Of a stretch of DNA of 64,000 bases, positions 49,972 through 58,948 are shown in pieces; positions within the stretch are counted from its first letter, which is position 1, and every line of letters starts with the position of its first letter. The position numbers and the translations under genes were made by a program. This DNA comes from Providencia rettgeri (lineage in GTDB: Bacteria > Pseudomonadota > Gammaproteobacteria > Enterobacterales > Enterobacteriaceae), in contig NZ_CP053896.1 of assembly GCF_013255915.1 (NCBI RefSeq), positions 2,542,001-2,606,000 of the forward strand, in the 5' to 3' direction. Below the pieces are notes generated by a model that was not told the DNA's origin, searched no databases, and saw nothing but the letters and a program-made list of their open reading frames with translations.

Positions 49972-50009
49972 AAAAGTAAAAAGGCTAATCCTCTATATGA
50001 AGATTAGCC
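49972..50009 (-). terminator. Intrinsic terminator of the mrk operon
   Basis: GGCTAATC (49983-49990) pairs with GATTAGCC (50002-50009); on the minus strand TTTTTACTTTT follows. It lies 60 bp past mrkD and may also serve the convergent XRE gene. Confidence 0.8.
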
Positions 50010-50070
50010 ATACATTTAAATTTCATAAAATTAACTAATGGTTTTAGCAATAAATTTTATATATAATATT

Positions 50071-51066
50071 TTAATCATAGGTAATATTGAAAACCATTTT
50101 AGAATTCACTTCTCCAGCAGAGATTGTTCGTTCATACTGGTAATAACGAGCTTTATAATTTAAGTCAAGATATTTTGTTTGCCGGTCAACTAAATTTCCA
50201 ACTTTATATTTTTCATTAAACATAAGTGATTTATTAGTCTTACGCTCTAAAACTTGTATACCAACTCCCGCAGCTCCACTGGTGGATTTATTTTGATTAA
50301 CCAAAACACCTTGTCGATTATTCATGTTTTTTGGAATATCACCACTAAAAGTCATATTAACATTTGCAAAACCAGAAATACTGACACCACCGCTGCATAT
50401 TAAGCGAATATCAAAATCTTTTTCACCTGCCGTTGTTCCAATACCATTTAATTGTGAACGTTTAATTGGATCAAGATAAACATTTTTTTCGGTTCCCCCC
50501 TCAATTTGGCAAGACGGAGAAACTATTGTTATCGCTTCAGCATCTAATTTCGTGACCAAAAATGGGTTATTATTTGGAATGTACCCATAAGATGTATAAA
50601 GACCACTGGCTATAGTTCCTGAGCCTGTAACAGGAGCGGTTTTCACTAAAGTCAAAATAAACTTTGATCCCGCAAGATAATAATTACTTGAGCTAGGAGC
50701 ATAAAATGTATCCGGATACGTCATTCTCACTGCACCTTCACGGTGAAATTTCATGCCAATTCCAGGAACGTTTGTTTGGTAAACCTTATTTCCTACTGGA
50801 ACTAAACTTGGCATAGTAACCGAAGCCGTTATCGGTGTATTTCTTGTACAATACGCATATATTGCACTTGAGTTTTCCCGCATATCCCAAGTTTGCTCCG
50901 CAATGGTATCCCCAACCTTTAAGTTAGGGTCTACCACAACCCTCCCCATCTGCATATTTAATACATATGTCCGAGTTGAGGTTCTATCACAATACGCAGA
51001 AACGTAACTAGCGGTAAGAAATACACCAACTCCGATATACATACGAATTTGTTTCGTTATTGACAT
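50071..51066 (-). CDS. mrkD: Type 3 fimbrial tip adhesin MrkD
   Basis: A 331-residue two-domain adhesin. A signal peptide (about 1-24) precedes the receptor-binding domain, with the family marks INMAMGRVVV-like LNMQMGRVVVDPNLKVG and the later AITIVSPSC that opens the pilin domain; it ends FNITYD, as Klebsiella MrkD does (FNLTYD). It binds surface collagen or matrix in Klebsiella; specificity here is unknown because the N-terminal domain varies. It overlaps mrkC by 10 bp and is the last gene of the operon. Confidence 0.92.
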   Translation of the reverse strand: MSITKQIRMYIGVGVFLTASYVSAYCDRTSTRTYVLNMQMGRVVVDPNLKVGDTIAEQTWDMRENSSAIYAYCTRNTPITASVTMPSLVPVGNKVYQTNVPGIGMKFHREGAVRMTYPDTFYAPSSSNYYLAGSKFILTLVKTAPVTGSGTIASGLYTSYGYIPNNNPFLVTKLDAEAITIVSPSCQIEGGTEKNVYLDPIKRSQLNGIGTTAGEKDFDIRLICSGGVSISGFANVNMTFSGDIPKNMNNRQGVLVNQNKSTSGAAGVGIQVLERKTNKSLMFNEKYKVGNLVDRQTKYLDLNYKARYYQYERTISAGEVNSKMVFNITYD

Positions 51067-53540
51067 AAACTTTCCTTACTATTGCTAGCTTCTAAAGAAA
51101 ATGAACACTGCCCATTATCCCATTTTATAATTGCAACTTTTGCAGTTTCACTACTAATAAATACGGTTCCACCTTGACCAACGATACCTATAGACTCACC
51201 ATTTATATCAGTAACGTTAGCCCCAAATGGCAATGGTTTATTTCCAGGTCTTACAACATTAAATGCAATATTTTTTTCGACCTTAGTACTAAATTTAACC
51301 TTAACGATGCTTCCTTCATAAGGAACGACTTGTGTGGCCGTATTTTCAAAAACAATATCTTCAGGACTTCCTTTCGGATCAATTTCTACATTATTAATAC
51401 GATAAGCCCTAACATAAGGAGCAACAGCATAACCATTTCCATCGATACGAGTTCCAGGTGCACCCATGATTGATGCGCCTTCCGCTCCTTTCGCTTCGAT
51501 CAGAGCTATCGTTGTTGAAGTATTCGGTGTTAATGTTACGCCCTCAGAATGCACAATAACCGAACCATTTGCACCAAGACCGAACTGACGATATCCCTGA
51601 CCTTGGCTATAATTCGCATTCGTATTAACAAATGGTGTACGGTAACCTGTGTTCAAACCAATATTCTTCTGTCCACCGTTTGCAACAGAGGTATTTACGC
51701 CATAAGTCCAATTATTATCCCTATCGAATGCACCACTCGCACCGATTTGGCTAGAACCAAATTTTTCATTATTGAATGTCGTATTTGAGGTCAGTGTTGC
51801 ACTCTGACTTTCGCCAAAATACAGTGGGTAACTAAAGTTTATATTAATACGATCATCTTTCTTATTATTCGTATTATCTGCATAAACTCTCATAAATGCG
51901 ACACCATAAGAAAGACGGTTAAAGTTATTGTTATAACTTAATTGATATTGCTTTTCTGTCCCCGACTTATCCCAATAATTAGAAATACGTCCCGTAAAAT
52001 AAATCCCACCGTAACCATCAGGAAGATTTTGATTTACTGTATAGCTGAAACCATTTTTCTCACGTCCTAAAGTATTCTCTACACCACGCTTATCATTATC
52101 TATCGCATATAATGCATTGCTGACGTTATAGTAATCCTTCGTTGAATACCTATAAGCAGCTAGCACTAAGTTAGTATCAGTTTGAGTAAATAAACGACTA
52201 AAAGTTAAACGGTAGCTTTGCCCATTTTCTGTTTTATATTTGAATGCCGTTCTCGACTGAGTTAAATCTACAGCAATTGCACCAAACCCTGTGTTAACAC
52301 CGGTACCTACTAAGTAGGCTTGATAATCATCAAATGCAGTGACGCCGCCATATAGCGTAAATGTATTATTTAAGCCATGCTGAATAGTACCCTGCATAAT
52401 AAATGGACGATGTCTCAGTCCATCAGCATCCGCTTTACCACCAGAAACTTGATAACGTGTAAAACCAGGACGTAATAACTGTGCTAATGAAGAATATGGC
52501 ACGCTAAAGCTGCTTTCACTTCCATCAGCTTCTTTTACCGTTACAACTAAATCATTTCCGTAACCTGATGGATAGACATCCGTTAAGCTGAAAGGTCCTG
52601 GCGCAACAGTTGTTTGATAAATAATAGAATTATTTTGCGTTACCGTTACTAAAGCATTACTTTGTGCTATTCCCCTAATCTCAGGCGCGTATGTTGACAT
52701 TCCATCAGGATACATATTGTCATCTGTTGCTATTTTTGCGCCTCGTAAACTAATACTGTCAAAGAGATCACCATCTGTATAAAACTGTCCTGCTGTCGCT
52801 TTTGACTTTAGTTCGGTTATTGGTTTCTGCAGATATGTTTGATTACTATTCCAATTCGTTCCATCGTGACGTTGCCAGTTAAGATTTCCAATATGTTTAA
52901 GCAACCATCCATCAAAGCTTAAACCAGCATTCAGCCCCAAATAAGCACTGGCGTTATTAGTTCCTTTTGAACCACTAGTATGGTTATCATAATAGTTAGC
53001 CATATAACCGATATTTAGTGCAGGAATTCCCGTTTCCCAAAATTGGGGAGAAACATAACCACGGGAAATTCTCTGTTCATATATTTGCGGAACAGAAATA
53101 TCTAAACGCAATGTAGAAGAATGAAATGTATCAACGACGTCTTTTTGGTCATTCCAGTCTTTTAATGGTAAACAAGCATTACTATCTTTACTAACTGTAG
53201 GGTTTAGTTTTTCAATATTAATACCAAAATCAGATAGCATTTGTGGTGTATAACAGACTACTAATTGACCACTTTTCTCTTCTTCAAAATTAAGGTCGTA
53301 GCGTCCCTTCCAATTGTTATTTGTATATACGTCAACTGAATATTTTCCGGGACTAATCCCTGAAGAATTGAAACGTGTTAAATCAACATCTTCTTTACTA
53401 CCTATAATAAAACCACTATTAAATTCATAGGTTGTATCTTCTTCACCCCAAGCATAAAACGTAGGCACTATGCATGCAGTGACAAAGCAAGTCACAGAGA
53501 GCGTATTGCTATATTTATTTATTAACTCTCGCTGTTTCAT
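51057..53540 (-). CDS. mrkC: Type 3 fimbrial outer-membrane usher MrkC
   Basis: An 827-residue usher: signal peptide, N-terminal chaperone-binding domain (YEFNSGFI, about 38), 24-strand barrel with plug, and C-terminal domains ending in a Cys pair (C815 area and final CQ). The barrel has the usher signature RPFIMQGT and the plug PGPFSLTDVYPSGYGNDL. It secretes and assembles MrkA subunits and MrkD. Preceded by AGGAA and 9 bp after mrkB. Confidence 0.94.
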   Translation of the reverse strand: MKQRELINKYSNTLSVTCFVTACIVPTFYAWGEEDTTYEFNSGFIIGSKEDVDLTRFNSSGISPGKYSVDVYTNNNWKGRYDLNFEEEKSGQLVVCYTPQMLSDFGINIEKLNPTVSKDSNACLPLKDWNDQKDVVDTFHSSTLRLDISVPQIYEQRISRGYVSPQFWETGIPALNIGYMANYYDNHTSGSKGTNNASAYLGLNAGLSFDGWLLKHIGNLNWQRHDGTNWNSNQTYLQKPITELKSKATAGQFYTDGDLFDSISLRGAKIATDDNMYPDGMSTYAPEIRGIAQSNALVTVTQNNSIIYQTTVAPGPFSLTDVYPSGYGNDLVVTVKEADGSESSFSVPYSSLAQLLRPGFTRYQVSGGKADADGLRHRPFIMQGTIQHGLNNTFTLYGGVTAFDDYQAYLVGTGVNTGFGAIAVDLTQSRTAFKYKTENGQSYRLTFSRLFTQTDTNLVLAAYRYSTKDYYNVSNALYAIDNDKRGVENTLGREKNGFSYTVNQNLPDGYGGIYFTGRISNYWDKSGTEKQYQLSYNNNFNRLSYGVAFMRVYADNTNNKKDDRININFSYPLYFGESQSATLTSNTTFNNEKFGSSQIGASGAFDRDNNWTYGVNTSVANGGQKNIGLNTGYRTPFVNTNANYSQGQGYRQFGLGANGSVIVHSEGVTLTPNTSTTIALIEAKGAEGASIMGAPGTRIDGNGYAVAPYVRAYRINNVEIDPKGSPEDIVFENTATQVVPYEGSIVKVKFSTKVEKNIAFNVVRPGNKPLPFGANVTDINGESIGIVGQGGTVFISSETAKVAIIKWDNGQCSFSLEASNSKESLCQ

Positions 53541-53549
53541 TATATATTC

Positions 53550-54251
53550 CTATTTAACGGTGGTTTTCACCGAAATATCTGAACCATAATCATTAATATT
53601 ATTAATTACGATATGACTTCCTGACCTTACGACTTGTTTTAATTCAACTATCATTTGAGATTTCGGTTCTAATAAAATTGTTTTTTCATTCAACCCAGAT
53701 TTACCATCCGTTGAAATTTTTGTAATAGTAATATAATAAGGTGTCGGATTATCTATAATAATACTCTTCCCATTTGCTTTTATAACAAGTTGCTCTGGCG
53801 CTAATTCACGGCTACTCAGGCCTGTTGGCCGATAAAAGAATTTAAATCTAGAGCGGATCGCTAATTGCAATACATTCTGACTATCGCCTTCTTTAGCTTT
53901 AGCCATAGGGGGAATATCTAATATATTCAACCACCATAAGCTTTCGCGATCCTGAGGAATGCTTCCTTTATCCATTAATTTAATTCGTAAAGTTTGTCCA
54001 CCTTTAGCTTCTACACGAGAGATTGGCGGTGTAATCTGGAATGGTGTTTTTATCGTATCCGGTGTTTCTGACGCATCACCTGTATCAAGCCACGCCTGTG
54101 CAATTGCAGGACGGTCGGCAGTGTTATTTAATTGCACGGTAATTTCTTTTTCATTTCCAGGATAAATAAACCGTGTACCATTAACGATAATATTATTAGC
54201 AAATGAATGCGTACTGAAAATGAAGCAGAAGATAAATACTATTGCTTTCAT
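53550..54251 (-). CDS. mrkB: Type 3 fimbrial periplasmic chaperone MrkB
   Basis: A 233-residue PapD-like chaperone: signal peptide (about 1-18), two Ig-like domains, the conserved TRFIYPGNEKEITVQL strand with the anchoring Arg, and NVLQLAIRSRFKFFYRP (G1 strand and domain linker). It caps MrkA and MrkD subunits by donor-strand complementation. A terminator-like hairpin lies between it and mrkA. Confidence 0.94.
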   Translation of the reverse strand: MKAIVFIFCFIFSTHSFANNIIVNGTRFIYPGNEKEITVQLNNTADRPAIAQAWLDTGDASETPDTIKTPFQITPPISRVEAKGGQTLRIKLMDKGSIPQDRESLWWLNILDIPPMAKAKEGDSQNVLQLAIRSRFKFFYRPTGLSSRELAPEQLVIKANGKSIIIDNPTPYYITITKISTDGKSGLNEKTILLEPKSQMIVELKQVVRSGSHIVINNINDYGSDISVKTTVK

Positions 54252-54267
54252 TTGATCCTCAAAATAA

Positions 54268-54290
54268 AAGCGGCAGTATACCTACCGCTT
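54268..54290 (-). terminator. Partial terminator between mrkA and mrkB
   Basis: AAGCGG (54268-54273) pairs with CCGCTT (54285-54290); on the minus strand TTATTTT follows. Placed between the major subunit and the assembly genes, it would lower downstream expression. Confidence 0.6.
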
Positions 54291-54370
54291 ATCATAGTAA
54301 AGCTGATTAAGTTAATATTTAAAGATTACTTACGTAACTAAAACTAATAAGAAATTAGCTTATTAAGTCA

Positions 54371-54991
54371 TTATTGGTAAGTGATTTCATAAGTTGCATA
54401 ACTTTTAACTTCACCTGTTGTTACATCTTTAGGTGTAGAAGTTGCGTAACCAACGTAATATTGGAAACGAGCCCCATTTTCAACTTTAGTCAAATCACCT
54501 TTAACTTTTTTCTGAGATGGATTGCCAGGAATAATTTTACCTGACAAGTCAGAGCTATCATCAGTTGAAAGTGCTAATTGAATATTTTTAGCGCCTGTAG
54601 TTTCAGTATTTGCTAAGTAGCCTTCTGAATTACCTGATGCACCTTGCAGTAAGTTACCACCAGTCCAGTTAACGTTTAATAATGTTTTATCAATAGCGGA
54701 GTCATTAGCAACATCTTTAACATCTGCTGCAACACAGTTTGTTACGTCAATAACAAAAGATTTCGGTTTTAACAATGCATCTGCACCACCGTCACGTACT
54801 TCTGTTAATGATACTGGTGCTAAGTAAACACTAGCATCACTACCTTGTCCATCAACAGAAACAGTACAAGAAACATCCGTTACTTTACCGTGAAAGTTAA
54901 CTTGGCCGCCACCAACGTTGGTGCTTGCAGCGTTAGCTGTTGATAACCCAATAATAGTTGTTGCAACTGCAGTCAGTAGTACTTTCTTCAT
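54371..54991 (-). CDS. mrkA: Type 3 fimbrial major subunit MrkA
   Basis: A 206-residue pilin. After a signal peptide (about 1-21) come [20 protein letters not shown], a disulfide cysteine pair, [23 protein letters not shown], and the terminal [10 protein letters not shown]...[10 protein letters not shown], almost the Klebsiella MrkA sequence (202 residues). It polymerises into the MR/K fimbria used in biofilm and catheter colonisation. ATG 54991 is preferred over 54997 because AGGAA then has proper spacing and MKKVLL matches the family. Confidence 0.95.
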   Translation of the reverse strand: MKKVLLTAVATTIIGLSTANAASTNVGGGQVNFHGKVTDVSCTVSVDGQGSDASVYLAPVSLTEVRDGGADALLKPKSFVIDVTNCVAADVKDVANDSAIDKTLLNVNWTGGNLLQGASGNSEGYLANTETTGAKNIQLALSTDDSSDLSGKIIPGNPSQKKVKGDLTKVENGARFQYYVGYATSTPKDVTTGEVKSYATYEITYQ

Positions 54992-55648
54992 TTTCATTTC
55001 CTAATATGAGGGTAATTATTTTTTACATTAAAAAGAACTGATTAAGTTTTTGTTTTATTGTTAGGTAAAAAATACAAACAAAAGCCTAATCATACATGGA
55101 GTATGACTTACGGCTTACGTTTCACTTTGAACCATTCGTTTAATGCAAATAAATATATTTCTTAATTAGTCCTATTTAGAATTTATAACCATATGCTCTA
55201 TATGATTTCGAAGAGAGGATACATAATAACTTAAGTTTTATTAAATCGTTTTTTTCATCGCTAATTTATTTTTTGATAGTTACAGACTATTAAATGACAA
55301 TCATTGATTGGGTATTTTGATTTTCAATATTCACTAATTTACTCGTGAAAAGCCTAATATTTAGTTTTTAATATCTAATTTTTTTTTAAATATAAGATTA
55401 AAAACCACCAAAACCAAAAAATACAGATTATCAAAAACAGCAAAAATCATTATATTTAGATTTAATATATGTTTTCATTTACATTTTGACACTTTATCTC
55501 ACATTATCACTATAAAATTAATCCATTATAGAGTATCTAATTAGGGCCAAATCATTAATTAAATTAATGATTATTGTTCTGTAAAGATATGTCACTCCAA
55601 ACAATTAAAAATATTGAATTCCGAATTATTATGCTTGAACATCAATTT

Positions 55649-55663
55649 CACTCATTATGAGTG
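55649..55663. repeat. Palindromic motif CACTCA-N3-TGAGTG, copy 1
   Basis: CACTCA TTA TGAGTG, perfect 6-bp arms. Copy 2 lies 429 bp away. Candidate regulator or recombinase site. Confidence 0.4.
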
Positions 55664-55788
55664 TATAGATATTCTTTTATATCAACAATCAACTTTAGTC
55701 ATTATTATAATTTTAAAATATGTTTTTAAGCGAGGTAAATATCGATTTTAATCTAAATTAAAAAATAAATGGAGTGATGGAAATAAAT

Positions 55789-55926
55789 ATGAAAGAAGAA
55801 ATAGTGATAAAATCGCAATATAATCCTTTATTCATTCAACTTCTTATTGAAGTAAAAAATAGAATATCAAATCATTTAGTCGAACCTATGTTAAAAAAAA
55901 TTATCATTATTTTTGATATAGAATAA
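55789..55926 (+). CDS. Possible small protein in mrkA upstream region
   Basis: A 45-codon frame (MKEEIVIKSQYNPLFIQL start, ends IIIIFDIE) lying between the two CACTCA-N3-TGAGTG motifs. ATG 55777 in the same frame would add four codons. GGAG at 55771 is badly spaced for either start. It could be a short peptide or the remnant of a decayed gene; no similarity recognised. Confidence 0.3.
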   Translation: MKEEIVIKSQYNPLFIQLLIEVKNRISNHLVEPMLKKIIIIFDIE

Positions 55927-56077
55927 GAAAACATGATTAACTGAACAAACTATAGCCTGTGTTATGTCAATTTTCTCATTTTCTAACCATATGAAAATAA
56001 GAGTGTTTTCTTAAAACGAACACTCTATGAAAATGTGATCTATACGGCAAATTTTAACATTAAGAATATTCCTAAAT

Positions 56078-56092
56078 CACTCACTATGAGTG
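56078..56092. repeat. Palindromic motif CACTCA-N3-TGAGTG, copy 2
   Basis: CACTCA CTA TGAGTG, perfect 6-bp arms, identical to copy 1 outside the spacer. Confidence 0.4.
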
Positions 56093-56525
56093 TTAAAGTG
56101 TGATCTAAACCAAAAAGCCATCGATAAAAGACGCTTTATCTGCCTATTATTTTTCTATTCACGGACAGTTTAGCGCCGTTTTAGTAAATCAATCGCTCTA
56201 ATAAGCCTAATTTATTTAGCAATTACATAACATAAGGTAGCTGTTTCTATTTTAGTACCATAAATTATCGATTATGAGACATTAATAGATAAAAATATTT
56301 TATATCAATAAGTTGCCATAAAAATATGATGACACCCTTACAAAATCCATATAAGGCCATCAAAATATGGGAACTCCCCGCATAATGTGTCTACGAAGAA
56401 TTTCACGTGTACATCAACATAGTTATCTAGTTGATCAACTGATAAAAGCACATATATTGCAGGTAGTAATATCGGCTAATTTCAAGAAATGATTAATCTA
56501 AAATAGAAATATTGTTAGATTGGAG

Positions 56526-56561
56526 CCACAGCAAAAATCTTGCAAAAGATTTTTGCTGTGG
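56526..56561 (-). terminator. Long hairpin after small lipoprotein gene
   Basis: CCACAGCAAAAATCTT (56526-56541) pairs perfectly over 16 bp with AAGATTTTTGCTGTGG (56546-56561), 22 bp past the lipoprotein stop. Confidence 0.65.
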
Positions 56562-56583
56562 TAATCAAGAAGTGAATGATTGA

Positions 56584-56817
56584 TTAGTGTTTTTTCTGAC
56601 GGTATAGAGCCCATTCTTCAACTTTTTCACCTGATGGTAAAATACAGTAACCTACCTGCCCTTGTGCTGTATCTACAATTTCCAGAGTCCCTCCAATTTG
56701 TTCGCAATATACTGATGCTGGATTTGCCATGCCTACAGCCTTAGGCTCTATTTCGGTTTTATTGGAAACACATCCAGAAATGAGCACAAAACTAGCTAAT
56801 ACAAGTACTTTCTTCAT
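56584..56817 (-). CDS. DUF333 small lipoprotein
   Basis: A 77-residue lipoprotein: lipobox LISGC (Cys 16), then the DUF333 pattern MANPASVYCEQIGG and CILPSGEKVEEWALYR with two conserved cysteines (about 38 and 58). Similar to YoaF-type proteins, sometimes called putative haemolysin without good evidence. Its role is unknown. Stands alone with its own terminator. Confidence 0.85.
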   Translation of the reverse strand: MKKVLVLASFVLISGCVSNKTEIEPKAVGMANPASVYCEQIGGTLEIVDTAQGQVGYCILPSGEKVEEWALYRQKKH

Positions 56818-57124
56818 AAGAAATATTTTTTAAGTCAGTTTGGAATGTTTGTTTATTATAACGGAATGAAACTAATATAAACTGGTTTTTATTCATAAAT
56901 AAAACAACATCGCATTTAATGTTCAAAACTTCATCAACAACAGTCAATAAATTACTTTAGTCTATCAGCATTATTACTTAAAATTTCAACTGTCAGCCTG
57001 CCATGTTTACCTCTAAGAGTAATTATTGGCATCTTACTTATATCTATCAATATCTGGATTATATCAAATAATACTAGCTAACATTTTATGACTATATATC
57101 TATTTGTAAGCCATAAAGCCTATT
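56818..57124. other. Intergenic region without recognisable features
   Basis: About 300 bp of AT-rich sequence between two small minus-strand genes. I see no ORF or clear terminator; the lipoprotein promoter should lie near 56820-56900. Confidence 0.4.
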
Positions 57125-57334
57125 TTACTTCCGTCTTTTATTGTCAAATAGGACAATTAAAACACCACAAAATGCGACTAACAAACTACCAATAATATAA
57201 TTCTGTCTATCAAATGCCAGGCCCATATCTTTCACACTTTCCCCATAAACAATAGGAATGCTTACATCCATATTGTAAGAAATAATCGCAGTAACGAGGC
57301 CAATCATTGTGAGTACCACACCGAATGTTTTCAT
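57125..57334 (-). CDS. Small inner-membrane protein with two helices
   Basis: A 69-residue protein with hydrophobic helices at about 4-22 and 42-62, a short intervening loop (DVSIPIVYGESVKDMG), and a basic DNKRRK tail, predicting both ends in the cytoplasm. No family recognised. ATG 57334 is preferred over 57340 because the AGGGGG ribosome site would otherwise touch the start codon. Confidence 0.6.
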   Translation of the reverse strand: MKTFGVVLTMIGLVTAIISYNMDVSIPIVYGESVKDMGLAFDRQNYIIGSLLVAFCGVLIVLFDNKRRK

Positions 57335-57409
57335 TTCCATCCCCCTACATTTGTATTTACTAAAAATAGATTAGCGAAGTATCTTGAGAAAGGCAAAATG
57401 AGAGGTCAC

Positions 57410-57448
57410 AAATTACAATATTTTCTTAAATAAAAAATATTGTAATTT
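57410..57448. repeat. Perfect AT-rich inverted repeat
   Basis: AAATTACAATATTTT (57410-57424) and AAAATATTGTAATTT (57434-57448) are exact inverses with a 9-bp loop, about 76 bp upstream of the small membrane-protein gene; candidate operator or hairpin. Confidence 0.45.
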
Positions 57449-57658
57449 AAGCAATAGCGGGAAAATACTGGTTAATGATCAATTATAAAGATAATTTTTT
57501 ATGCACTTAAAGTTTTAAGTCAGAAAAACTCGTAATTAGATGTAATATGAAGTATTAATTATAAGTATTCTTATTATTAATAGGATAAATAATCACACCC
57601 AGTTTTAACATGATGATTATTACTGTCTACTTTTATTCAAAGCACTATAATACATTGA

Positions 57659-57781
57659 TTAAAATGTATAAAACATCATCAATACCGCTTGGCTAAATTT
57701 TTCAAAAAAAGAAATCATCGCAGGCAAAATAGCAATATTTAGAATGGCAGCTAAGCCTACTGTTAGTAACGAAATTTCCAT
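57659..57781 (-). CDS. Possible 40-residue membrane peptide
   Basis: The frame starts MEISLLTVGLAAILNIAILP and ends MMFYTF, with one long hydrophobic segment typical of small membrane proteins. It lies 30 bp after ycgN on the same strand. No clear ribosome site precedes ATG 57781, so the call is tentative. Confidence 0.3.
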   Translation of the reverse strand: MEISLLTVGLAAILNIAILPAMISFFEKFSQAVLMMFYTF

Positions 57782-57811
57782 AATAATTTATTGTATATTG
57801 AGGATTTATTA

Positions 57812-58252
57812 CTATCCCTTACCCATAGGCCTATTCATTATGTGTTCTTCCCAGTCCACCACATCAATTTCTCTGACTGCAATATGGCGAACGGACACAC
57901 CTTCATTATGCATCGCCGCTTTGGACCCTGTTTTTAATGGATGCCAAGCTGGGAGAGTTTTCCCTTCTAATAACAAGCGGTAAGCACAAGTACTTGGCAA
58001 CCATCCAAATGTTTCTAAGTTATAGCGATTAAGCTTTATGCAATCCGCTTCATAACTGAAACGGTCTTCATAATGCTTACACTGGCAAGTTTTTAGATTT
58101 AGCTGATTACAAGCGACATTAGTGAAATAGATTTCATCAGTATCTTCATCCATTAACTTGTGCAAACAGCACTGCCCACAACCATCACAAAGAGATTCCC
58201 ACTCTTCATCTGTCATTTCATCTAAAGTTTTAACTTGCCAGAACTGCGACAT
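57812..58252 (-). CDS. ycgN: YcgN family cysteine-cluster protein (UPF0260)
   Basis: A 146-residue protein with the YkgJ/UPF0260 cysteine pattern [11 protein letters not shown] (about 24-34), [17 protein letters not shown] and a later CAYR, likely a metal- or Fe-S-binding cluster. Function unknown. Last gene of ycgL-transglycosylase-ycgM-ycgN, 20 bp after ycgM; same neighbours as in E. coli apart from the transglycosylase. Confidence 0.94.
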   Translation of the reverse strand: MSQFWQVKTLDEMTDEEWESLCDGCGQCCLHKLMDEDTDEIYFTNVACNQLNLKTCQCKHYEDRFSYEADCIKLNRYNLETFGWLPSTCAYRLLLEGKTLPAWHPLKTGSKAAMHNEGVSVRHIAVREIDVVDWEEHIMNRPMGKG

Positions 58253-58272
58253 AATACTTATTAATCCTATAC

Positions 58273-58929
58273 TTAAATAACCCGAGTAGTCAGCGAGTGA
58301 TCATTAATTGATAATTTTAGCATATCACCAGAAGCTAATGGGCCAACACCTTCAGGTGTTCCCGTTAAAATAACGTCCCCTGCACGCAATGTGAAAAAAC
58401 GGGACATATAGCTAATCAGTGGTAAAATTGGGGTGATCATATCACGCGTCGAGCCCTCTTGGCGAACTTCACCATTAATTTCTAAAGAAAGCTGAATATT
58501 TTGTAAATCATTCGGGCTACTGACAGGAATAAAACCCGAAATTGGGCATGACCCGTCAAATGATTTGCTTTTTTCCCATGGCTGACCAGCTTTTTTAAAT
58601 TTAGCTTGTAAATCACGTAAGGTTAAGTCCAATGCAACTGCATAACCTGCGATAGAGCGCGATACACGGTCTTCATCCGCATTTTTTAATGGCATACCAA
58701 TTAAAATTGCCATCTCAATTTCATGATGAACAGAACCAAAGTCTTTTGGAATAACAATTGATTGAGTAATGTCACACAAAGCAGTTTCTGGTTTAATAAA
58801 AATAACGGGCTCTTCCGGTGTAGCAGACCCCATTTCTTTTATATGCTTTGCATAATTACTACCAACACAAACAACTTTATTTGCAGGAAAATCAAGTAAC
58901 GCACCTTGCCAGTCACGATGTTGATACAT
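58273..58929 (-). CDS. ycgM: Fumarylacetoacetate hydrolase family protein YcgM
   Basis: A 218-residue FAH-fold enzyme. [13 protein letters not shown] near the N-terminus, the metal ligands in [12 protein letters not shown] (about 67-78, E-x-E) with a later D, and [11 protein letters not shown] near the C-terminus are conserved. The family includes acylpyruvases, which cleave compounds such as acetylpyruvate; the exact substrate is not shown by sequence. 19 bp after the transglycosylase gene. Confidence 0.94.
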   Translation of the reverse strand: MYQHRDWQGALLDFPANKVVCVGSNYAKHIKEMGSATPEEPVIFIKPETALCDITQSIVIPKDFGSVHHEIEMAILIGMPLKNADEDRVSRSIAGYAVALDLTLRDLQAKFKKAGQPWEKSKSFDGSCPISGFIPVSSPNDLQNIQLSLEINGEVRQEGSTRDMITPILPLISYMSRFFTLRAGDVILTGTPEGVGPLASGDMLKLSINDHSLTTRVI

Positions 58930-58948
58930 AATAGTACTCCTATTATCG

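Larger units (their letters stand above)
54992..56583. promoter_or_regulatory. 1.6-kb, mostly non-coding AT-rich region upstream of mrkA
   Basis: Almost 1600 bp without a convincing gene. The mrkA promoter should lie in 55000-55200. It holds two palindromic CACTCA-N3-TGAGTG sites 429 bp apart (55649, 56078), a 45-codon frame at 55789-55926, and repeated GTGATCTA at 56036 and 56098. Such length and base composition suit extended regulator binding, a remnant of lost genes (mrkHIJ-like?), or an unseen RNA. Confidence 0.45.

Noticed and set aside
56526-56561. Insertion-sequence end
   Set aside because: The 16-bp inverted repeat has only a 4-nt loop and sits at a gene end, so a terminator hairpin explains it; no transposase nearby.
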